Origin: a virus | Virus record (IMG/VR): IMGVR_UViG_3300021365_000145 | Location: 1 to 21,028 of that record | DNA length: 21,028 nucleotides | Direction: 5' to 3' (one strand) | In this document: in pieces, positions 1-4,800 of the stretch | Layout: each line of letters begins with the position of its first letter | Numbering within the stretch: position 1 is the stretch's first letter | Position numbers and translations under genes: made by a program | The notes under the pieces: model-generated | The model's database searches: none | Seen by the model: only the letters and a program-made list of their open reading frames with translations | Told to the model about the DNA's origin: nothing

Positions 1-69
1 CAAATAGTCCAAATAATCTATCAAGAAAACGATGGAAATGTGTTGGAGCTAAGTCTAGAAGATAAATAA
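1..69 (+). CDS. 3' end of an upstream gene (last 22 codons)
   Basis: Frame 1 is open from the first base of the window and stops at a TAA at 67-69, giving a 22-residue C-terminus that ends in LELSLEDK. The start lies outside the window, so the product cannot be named. The acidic, hydrophobic ending is compatible with a folded phage protein but not diagnostic. It is followed by a 37-base gap that holds a TAnnTTTG promoter-like box, so it is probably the last gene of the preceding transcription unit. The codon use is AT-rich like the rest of the window. Confidence is limited by the very short visible part. Confidence 0.55.
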   Translation, partial: QIVQIIYQENDGNVLELSLEDK

Positions 70-80
70 TAAATATTTAT

Positions 81-88
81 TATATTTG
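81..88 (+). promoter_or_regulatory. Bacteroidetes-type -7 promoter element (TATATTTG)
   Basis: TATATTTG fits the TAnnTTTG -7 consensus of Bacteroidetes promoters. It lies in the intergenic gap and ends 18 bases before the ATG at 107. No clear TTG -33 element is seen at the usual spacing. It probably drives the micro-gene cluster that follows. Confidence 0.5.
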
Positions 89-106
89 TTATAAATAATT
101 ACTATT

Positions 107-304
107 ATGAAAAAACAAGGATATAATTCAAGACTAGATGAATCTTTAGGTGCAAAGCACGGAAAGAAGTCTCAATCTTTTAAAGATCGTAGAGACGAAT
201 CAAAAGCTATGTCAAAAAAAAAGTTTGGTCACGCCTATGGGGGAGACTCAGGAATGTCATACAGACACTCTTCAAGTTGGAAAACTCATAAACATTTAAG
301 TTAA
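107..304 (+). CDS. Small highly basic phage protein, 65 aa
   Basis: This 65-residue protein is rich in Lys, Arg, His, Ser and Gly and has almost no hydrophobic core. The N-terminal half carries YNSRLDESLGAKHGKKSQS and a KDRRDESK stretch. From memory, similar small basic proteins occur in genomes of Bacteroidetes phages, always without assigned function. The composition would suit nucleic-acid binding or a minor virion or packaging-associated protein, but this is inference. It has no membrane segment, signal peptide or cysteine. The ATG follows a TAnnTTTG box by 18 bases and an AT-rich leader. Its TAA overlaps the next gene's ATG by one base (TAATG), which suggests translational coupling. Confidence 0.8.
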   Translation: MKKQGYNSRLDESLGAKHGKKSQSFKDRRDESKAMSKKKFGHAYGGDSGMSYRHSSSWKTHKHLS

Positions 305-462
305 TGGCAAAGAAAAAAAAAGTTACGGTAGTTAAGAAACCCAAAAGCGTTCAGCAAGTAGACTATGTTTCTAGAAATTCTGAAGTACAAAAAAGAATTG
401 ACGAAAGAAACAAGTATATTGAAAGCCTTTTAGAAAATAAAATAGAAGACAATGAAAAATAA
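304..462 (+). CDS. Small Lys-rich hypothetical protein, 52 aa
   Basis: The ATG at 304 shares its A with the stop codon of the preceding gene, and translation runs to a TAA at 460-462. The product has a poly-lysine head (MAKKKKVTVVKKPKS) and a charged, probably helical C-terminal half (about residues 26-52: EVQKRIDERNKYIESLLENK) that could form a short coiled coil. No family is recognised. The tight stop-start overlaps on both sides, with the next ATG at 452 lying inside its 3' end, argue that it is translated as part of the micro-gene operon. A scaffold or minor virion role is possible but unsupported. Confidence 0.65.
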   Translation: MAKKKKVTVVKKPKSVQQVDYVSRNSEVQKRIDERNKYIESLLENKIEDNEK

Positions 463-532
463 AGTAAAACCTTGTCAGTGCGGAAACACTCAGGATCCTA
501 ATGGAAACTGTGACGGATCGCATAGAAATTAA
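452..532 (+). CDS. CDGSH-like micro-protein (26 aa), putative Fe-S or Zn binder
   Basis: Translation from the ATG at 452, inside the end of the previous gene, gives 26 residues whose core is CQCGNTQDPNGNCDGSH. This resembles the CDGSH iron-sulfur motif C-x-C-x2-(S/T)-x3-P-x-C-D-G-(S/A/T)-H of mitoNEET-type proteins, whose 3-Cys/1-His set binds a 2Fe-2S cluster. The candidate ligands are C8, C10, C20 and H24. The spacing between the second and third Cys is nine residues rather than the canonical eight, and Pro is shifted accordingly. Little exists outside the motif: seven residues before and two after. CDGSH proteins are normally dimers with a larger fold, so cluster binding here is inference. 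The micro-ORF is supported by the intact motif and the overlap with its neighbour. Confidence 0.7.
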   Translation: MKNKVKPCQCGNTQDPNGNCDGSHRN

Positions 533-549
533 ATCAATAAATTAAAATA

Positions 550-711
550 ATGAGCAAATCAAAAGGTCTTGGAGACACGATCGAAAAAATCACAACGGCA
601 ACCGGAATTAAAGCAGTTGTGGAGAAAGTAGCGGCAGTTACTGGAAAACCATGCGGTTGTCAACAACGTAAGGATACTCTAAATAGAGTTTTTCCATACG
701 ACAATAAGTAA
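550..711 (+). CDS. Small protein with a CGC motif, 53 aa
   Basis: The ATG at 550 opens a 53-residue frame ending with TAA at 709-711. The N-terminal part (about residues 7-32, GLGDTIEKITTATGIKAVVE) looks like an amphipathic helix. It is followed by a Cys motif, KPCGCQQRKDTLNRVFPY (C35 and C37). From memory, small proteins with a CGCxxRKxxLN-type ending recur in flavobacterial phages and prophages and remain functionally unassigned. Two Cys alone could bind metal only as part of a multimer. It follows the CDGSH-like micro-gene after 17 bases, so two CxC micro-proteins sit side by side. No membrane segment is visible. Confidence 0.75.
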   Translation: MSKSKGLGDTIEKITTATGIKAVVEKVAAVTGKPCGCQQRKDTLNRVFPYDNK

Positions 712-750
712 GAATAAAAAAGAGAATTTTTAACCCTCTAAATTAAAAAC

Positions 751-1284
751 ATGGCGTACCCTAAAATTACCGTTAATACCGGTCTAGTATTAAACCCTAT
801 AGCAAGCGACTCGCTTCCTATTCCTTCACCTGACTTACCACAATTAACTGGCGCAACTACAGCAACAACTTCTGATAAATTAGTTGACGTTGGAGCAGAC
901 TTCAGTAATGTTGAGGTCAATGATATTGTTTACAACACAACTGATAACACATCAGCATTTGTTACAGCAATAGACAGCAGTACGATATTATCAATCAGCG
1001 CTGATATTTTTACATCACCAGAAGATTATATTGTATTTTTAGGAGGCCCACATGGATCCCAAAGAATTAATTCTTCAGAAGGATGTTTAATATATGTTGG
1101 AAGCAGCGAAGGAACAATGGATTTAGCAAAGTCTTATGTAGATATTAAAGTAAAAACCATATCTGGAAACGATGTAACGTTTTCAAATTTCAAGGTAGGA
1201 GAATATTTACCTGTACAATGTTTACAGATTTTTTCTACTGGCACCGATGCAGCTGTTAGAAATAACTGTCTTGCAATATGGTAG
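751..1284 (+). CDS. Beta-rich structural or decoration-like phage protein, 177 aa
   Basis: The protein begins MAYPKITVNTG and carries two beta-rich modules. The first (about residues 41-97) contains LVDVGADFSNVEVNDIVYNT followed by a run ending in the IDSSTILSIS strand; this resembles a small beta module common in structural proteins of Bacteroidetes phages. The second (about residues 109-177) has YVGSSEGTMDLAKSYVDIKV, a VTFSNFKVGEYLPVQC stretch, and ends FSTGTDAAVRNNCLAIW. The terminal pattern of a TGT followed by hydrophobic residues and Trp recalls small virion proteins such as head or tail decoration proteins. The exact location in the particle cannot be told. There is no signal peptide or TM segment. 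It opens the gene run that leads into the lysis cassette. Confidence 0.75.
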   Translation: MAYPKITVNTGLVLNPIASDSLPIPSPDLPQLTGATTATTSDKLVDVGADFSNVEVNDIVYNTTDNTSAFVTAIDSSTILSISADIFTSPEDYIVFLGGPHGSQRINSSEGCLIYVGSSEGTMDLAKSYVDIKVKTISGNDVTFSNFKVGEYLPVQCLQIFSTGTDAAVRNNCLAIW

Positions 1285-1394
1285 ACAAAACAGTACCATG
1301 CCCTGAGTATGTGCAAACAAATTCAGCGCTAACTAACTTAGAAGTAACTTATGAAATCGTTAATAATGGAAGACTGGAAGCTATACACAATTAA
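1278..1394 (+). CDS. Possible 38-aa ORF overlapping its neighbours
   Basis: An ATG at 1278, seven bases before the upstream stop ends, opens a 38-residue frame beginning MVDKTVPCPEYVQTNSALTN and ending in EIVNNGRLEAIHN. It overlaps the upstream gene by 7 bases and the next gene by 29 bases. No family is recognised and one Cys (C8) is present. It fills the only space between the structural protein and the small membrane protein. Overlapping starts are common in this window, so it is likely translated, but the length alone gives little statistical support. No function is proposed. Confidence 0.5.
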   Translation: MVDKTVPCPEYVQTNSALTNLEVTYEIVNNGRLEAIHN

Positions 1395-1503
1395 TACTAC
1401 GGCATTTGCATTGTCGCTAACGGAAATAGAAATAACTTTAAAAATTATATTGTTAGTATTGTCCATTGGATATACGGTTCATAAGTGGAAGAAATTAAAA
1501 TAA
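1366..1503 (+). CDS. Small one-TM membrane protein, candidate holin or antiholin, 45 aa
   Basis: The ATG at 1366 gives a 45-residue protein that stops at TAA 1501-1503, eight bases before the endolysin start. Residues 1-20 (MEDWKLYTINTTAFALSLTE) are a polar to amphipathic head. Residues about 23-38 (ITLKIILLVLSIGYTV) form a single hydrophobic segment, followed by a basic tail HKWKKLK. The basic end should be cytoplasmic, giving an N-out/C-in protein. The size, the single TM and the position directly before an M15 endolysin fit a small holin, pinholin or holin regulator. This is inferred from context because small holins have little conserved sequence. A larger holin-like gene lies at 2122-2520. 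Confidence 0.65.
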   Translation: MEDWKLYTINTTAFALSLTEIEITLKIILLVLSIGYTVHKWKKLK

Positions 1504-1510
1504 ACTACTT

Positions 1511-1975
1511 ATGATTAGTAAACATATATCAGAAAAAGAGGCAACAAAATCTATAACTGCCTTAAGACTTGGTTTAGCTAATACTCCGAACGGAAATGCA
1601 TTAGCCAACATGAAACAACTTGCTGAAAAGATTTTTGAACCACTTAGAGAATATGTTGGTGGCCCTATAAAAATAAACAGCATGTATAGATCAGAAGCTC
1701 TCAATAAAGCGATTGGGGGAAGTAGCAGATCACAGCATTGCCAAGGAAACGCAATGGATCTGGATGACATCTACGGACATAAAACAAACAAAGAGATGTT
1801 TGATTTTATAAAAGAAAAATTAGACTTTGATCAACTAATCTACGAATTCGGAAATGAAGAAAATCCTGATTGGGTTCATGTCAGTTATGTTGATAAAGAA
1901 AAAAACAGAAATAGAGTTTTAAAAGCTGTTAGAGATAAAGGTAAAACAGTTTATATAGACATTACAGATAAATGA
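1511..1975 (+). CDS. Endolysin, M15-family zinc peptidase, 154 aa
   Basis: The protein is a compact single-domain cell-wall peptidase of the M15 (D-Ala-D-Ala carboxypeptidase / L-Ala-D-Glu endopeptidase-like, Peptidase_M15_3) type. Visible features are INSMYRSEALNKAIGGSSRS (about residues 55-74), SQHCQGNAMDLDD with candidate zinc ligands H76 and D83, and DWVHVSY with the third ligand H123. The spacing and the YR-S...LN..IGG..SQH signature are characteristic of the family. It has no signal peptide, so it needs a holin to reach peptidoglycan; candidate holins lie on both sides (1366-1503 and 2122-2520). There is no separate wall-binding domain. Its TGA overlaps the next gene's ATG (ATGA), indicating coupled translation with the lipoprotein. 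Confidence 0.9.
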   Translation: MISKHISEKEATKSITALRLGLANTPNGNALANMKQLAEKIFEPLREYVGGPIKINSMYRSEALNKAIGGSSRSQHCQGNAMDLDDIYGHKTNKEMFDFIKEKLDFDQLIYEFGNEENPDWVHVSYVDKEKNRNRVLKAVRDKGKTVYIDITDK

Positions 1976-2118
1976 AAAAACTAATATTTATTTTAGCGCT
2001 TATTGTGAGTTGTGGAGTACATAAAAATCCACCACCACCCTCTTCAGGCGTATGGTTAGATGATCCTCCATCCATTAGAATAGATGTAAACAGAACAAAG
2101 GTTAAAATAAAACAATAG
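1972..2118 (+). CDS. Short proline-rich lipoprotein, candidate outer-membrane spanin (Rz1-like), 48 aa
   Basis: The ATG at 1972 overlaps the endolysin stop in an ATGA arrangement. The 48-residue product starts with a type II signal peptide, MKKLIFILALIVSC, with a lipobox (I11-V12-S13-C14) and the lipidated Cys at 14. The mature part is 35 residues and begins GVHKNPPPPSSG, a Pro-rich stretch reminiscent of phage Rz1 outer-membrane spanins. It ends with a basic, beta-prone tail (RIDVNRTKVKIKQ). Placement between endolysin and holin supports a role in disrupting the outer membrane at lysis. No inner-membrane spanin partner with a periplasmic coiled coil is evident next to it, so the spanin assignment is inference. 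It could be another small phage lipoprotein. Confidence 0.75.
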   Translation: MKKLIFILALIVSCGVHKNPPPPSSGVWLDDPPSIRIDVNRTKVKIKQ

Positions 2119-2121
2119 GTT

Positions 2122-2520
2122 ATGGGAAAAATATTAGCAAAATTATTTGGAGGAGCTGGCGCAGACATTGCCGGTAAAATATCAGGGATTATAGATAAAC
2201 ATACTTTTTCAAAAGAAGAAAGAGCTCAGTTAAAGCAAGAAATGGACAAGGTGTTTATTGAGGCTGAAGCGGATATGCAAAAAAATGTAACAGAAAGATG
2301 GAAGGCGGATTTGCAACACGGAAACTGGCTGACTAAATCAGTACGTCCTCTTACATTAATATTCTTAGTGGTATCTACAGTTATTATGGTGTTTATTGAT
2401 AGCGGGTTTATAACATTTGATGTTGAAGAAAAATGGACAGATCTTTTGCAGTTAGTTTTAATTACAGTGATTGGTGCGTATTTCGGAGGAAGGTCGATTG
2501 AAAAAGTAAAAAAAGGATAA
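2122..2520 (+). CDS. Holin of the GTA 3-TM holin type, 132 aa
   Basis: The N-terminal half (MGKILAKLFGGAGADIAGKI, then a charged helix with KEERAQLKQEMDKVFIEAEA) is followed by NWLTKSVRPLTLIFLVVS. The first hydrophobic segment covers about residues 75-96, a short loop contains DVEEKW, and a second hydrophobic segment spans about residues 106-121 and ends in GAYFGGRSIEKVKKG. This order of amphipathic N-terminus, W-[LT]-[ST]-K-x-V-R-P and a second TM ending YFGGRS, is typical of the GTA_holin_3TM family seen in phages and gene-transfer agents. It would form lesions that let the M15 endolysin out. It starts three bases after the lipoprotein stop and closes the lysis cassette. Confidence 0.85.
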   Translation: MGKILAKLFGGAGADIAGKISGIIDKHTFSKEERAQLKQEMDKVFIEAEADMQKNVTERWKADLQHGNWLTKSVRPLTLIFLVVSTVIMVFIDSGFITFDVEEKWTDLLQLVLITVIGAYFGGRSIEKVKKG

Positions 2521-2526
2521 TTTCTT

Positions 2527-2539
2527 TTGATTATCTTTG
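2527..2539 (+). promoter_or_regulatory. Bacteroidetes-type -7 element (TTGATTATCTTTG)
   Basis: The TATCTTTG box at 2532-2539 matches TAnnTTTG and lies 19 bases before the ATG at 2559, right after the lysis cassette. The 13-base string TTGATTATCTTTG recurs exactly at 9292-9304. A -33 TTG at normal spacing is not obvious. It likely starts a transcript covering the adhesion genes. Confidence 0.6.
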
Positions 2540-2558
2540 TAAATAATAAATTACTACT

Positions 2559-3278
2559 ATGGCAAGAATAAGTACATATCCATTAGACACACACTTAGTT
2601 GGATCAGATTATTGGATTGGATCGGACGCTGATAGTAACTACGCAACTAAAAACTTTACAATTGATTCCGTTGCGGAATACATGAATAGAGTTGCTACTC
2701 AACAACAAGCGTTAAGATTTAAATATACAAATACGATTCCAAGAACAGATGGATGTTTTTTTGGAGCAGACGGAGCAACATCAGCACCAACAGTAGCATA
2801 CAACACAATAACAGGATTTACTTTAAGTAAATTTGAATTAACTAATTTAGGGATTGATATATCTTCTTTCTATGCTAATCCTTTAGGAGGTTCTGAGGTA
2901 TTAATTACGCAGTGTGATGATGTCTCTAGATGGGCAGTTTTTTCTTGGGTTTCTTCAGTGCAAAACGCAACTAATCCTAATTACTATGACATAGTTGTAG
3001 CGTATAAAGGAGGCAACAATGGCTTAATTGCAAACAAAGATTATTTCATATCTTTGCTAACGTACGCTGGAGCAAATGATGCGAATTTTTTGTACACTTT
3101 AGACGGAAGCGCAAGTGTTTATGTTATAGATCATAATTTAAATAAATATCCGTCAGTTACAATATTTGACACAAACAATGCTAATGCACAAGTAGAAACG
3201 CAAATAGCATTTAACAGTTTAAACCAAGCTACATTAACGTTTTCTTTACCATTTACAGGAGAAGCGTCATTTAATTAA
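2559..3278 (+). CDS. Fibre-like virion protein with MARIS N-terminus, 239 aa
   Basis: The N-terminal part (about residues 1-45) reads MARISTYPLDTHLVGSDYWI, then GSDADSNYATKNFTIDSVAE. This pattern recurs in the gene at 15898 (MARIS..., D-E-N followed by TK-x-T) and is likely an anchor shared by several virion proteins of this phage. The middle is Ser/Thr/Gly/Asn-rich and beta-prone. The last 56 residues (184-239) form a module with VYVIDHNLNKYPSVTIFDT and LTFSLPFTGEASFN, resembling C-terminal beta domains of phage fibre or receptor-binding proteins. A comparable module ends the next gene. No catalytic motif is seen. It follows a recognisable promoter box and opens the adhesion locus. A tail-fibre or tail-tip role is inferred. 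Confidence 0.75.
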   Translation: MARISTYPLDTHLVGSDYWIGSDADSNYATKNFTIDSVAEYMNRVATQQQALRFKYTNTIPRTDGCFFGADGATSAPTVAYNTITGFTLSKFELTNLGIDISSFYANPLGGSEVLITQCDDVSRWAVFSWVSSVQNATNPNYYDIVVAYKGGNNGLIANKDYFISLLTYAGANDANFLYTLDGSASVYVIDHNLNKYPSVTIFDTNNANAQVETQIAFNSLNQATLTFSLPFTGEASFN

Positions 3279-3291
3279 TAAATAAAAAATT

Positions 3292-4785
3292 ATGGCAATA
3301 TCGTATTTATCAAGTATAGCACTTAACAACAACCAGCTTAAAACCTTTAAGGTTGATAATCAAGCTAGTGATCCTACAGTGTCAGGAGTAGGTCAAATGA
3401 TATTTGATACTACGAATGACGTATTAAAATATAACACATCAACTGGATGGAAAACAGTAAGCTCAGGAATGGTGACCTGGATTTTGAAAGGAGATTCTGG
3501 AGCGGATCAAACAATTGGAGATGGACAATCAGCATCAATATTAGGAGAAACAGGATTTATAACTACAACAGCTGGAGCAACTAGACAGGTTGAAATTACA
3601 ATGGATGATAATGCGCCTAGTGCAGCAGCCGGAAGCGTTGCGTATCCAGCAAGTATTTCATACAATAAAAAAGGACAAATAACAGCTGTTACAGCAAGTA
3701 CAGAACCAATAACTGATTTTATTATTACAGACGGAACTACTCCGCAAACTATTGAAAACGGAAATACAATTACATTTGCACATAATACAGGATTAGATGC
3801 TGTGGTTAGCGCAACAGACACTGTGACTTACAATCTACAATTACAGGATTTACCAGACATGACACAAACATGGGTTGCGACTGATGAGTTTATTGTATTA
3901 GATGGAACGGCTCAAAAAAGAAAAGCAGGTAATGAAATTCCTATAAACTTATTAGGAACTCCTAACGCTGATTTAGCAATGGGTAATAATAAGATTACTG
4001 GATTATCTGCACCAACAGCAAACGCTGATGCGGCAACAAAACAATACGTTGACAATGCGGTTGTAGGATCTCTACAAATAAAGGGAGGGTTCAATGCTAC
4101 AACAGGTGTTATTGATGGTGGAACAGACAACTTAACGACGGGAGCTGCAAGAGTAGCGATAGCGGTTGGAGATTTTTATGTATGTACAACAGCAGGTAAT
4201 TTCTTTGGAAACACAGCAACGCCACTTACGGTGGGCGATCAAGTTATATGTAACACGGCAGCAGCGGCAGGAACTTCAGTTGAAGGAGATTTCGTAATAG
4301 TACAATCAGATACAGATTTAGCAACTGCAACTACAGTAGGTCTTGCAAGTTTTCCAACATCTGGAGGCTTAACGGTTAATGCTAGTGGTGCGGTATCTTT
4401 AGATGCTCAAACCGGAGTATCCGGATCTTATGGCGCAGTAACAAAATCATTACAAATAACAGCAGACGGAAAAGGAATAATAACAGGTATTGCAGACGCC
4501 GATATAGCTATCCCATCTACACAAATTACAGACTTCTGTACAGCGGTTGAAACATGTGTTGGTTCGGGATTAAATTATGCGGCAGATATTGGAAATAATT
4601 CTGCCACTACATACGCTGTAACTCACGGACTAGGAACAAGAGATGTCATTGTACAAGTTTATGATACTACAACTTATGACACGGTTATTTGTGACGTAGT
4701 GAGAACAAGCACAACAGTAGTTACATTATCTACAACAACAGCACTTGGTACTGGTGCCGCTAGAGTTCTTATATCTGTAAGTTAG
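3292..4785 (+). CDS. Tail-fibre-like protein, 497 aa
   Basis: The protein starts MAISYLSSIALNNNQLKTFK and then has a short GQMIFDTTNDVLKYNTSTGW module (about residues 34-53), a motif common in phage fibres. A Thr/Ala/Gly-rich beta shaft follows, containing a fibre motif KITGLSAPTANADAATKQYV at about residues 234-253. The C-terminus (about 438-497) is a beta module, TYAVTHGLGTRDVIVQVYD... ending AARVLISVS, that resembles the C-terminal module of the 2559 gene. It has no S74 chaperone domain, unlike the longer fibres downstream, and no enzymatic motif. The start is 13 bases after the previous stop, so it is cotranscribed. A receptor-binding or fibre-base protein is the likely role. Confidence 0.8.
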   Translation: MAISYLSSIALNNNQLKTFKVDNQASDPTVSGVGQMIFDTTNDVLKYNTSTGWKTVSSGMVTWILKGDSGADQTIGDGQSASILGETGFITTTAGATRQVEITMDDNAPSAAAGSVAYPASISYNKKGQITAVTASTEPITDFIITDGTTPQTIENGNTITFAHNTGLDAVVSATDTVTYNLQLQDLPDMTQTWVATDEFIVLDGTAQKRKAGNEIPINLLGTPNADLAMGNNKITGLSAPTANADAATKQYVDNAVVGSLQIKGGFNATTGVIDGGTDNLTTGAARVAIAVGDFYVCTTAGNFFGNTATPLTVGDQVICNTAAAAGTSVEGDFVIVQSDTDLATATTVGLASFPTSGGLTVNASGAVSLDAQTGVSGSYGAVTKSLQITADGKGIITGIADADIAIPSTQITDFCTAVETCVGSGLNYAADIGNNSATTYAVTHGLGTRDVIVQVYDTTTYDTVICDVVRTSTTVVTLSTTTALGTGAARVLISVS

Positions 4786-4800
4786 TTTTAATTTACTTAC

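Noticed and set aside
676-693. Palindrome ACTCTAAATAGAGT followed by a short T run, like a terminator
   Set aside because: It is inside the coding sequence of the 53-aa protein, the stem has only six pairs and the two-base loop is too short. A promoter-like or terminator role is not supported.
3507-3821. 104-codon minus-strand frame in the second fibre-like gene
   Set aside because: Antisense shadow of a Thr/Ala/Gly-rich coding region, giving a spurious Val/Ala-rich product. It has no start context and overlaps a strong plus-strand gene entirely.
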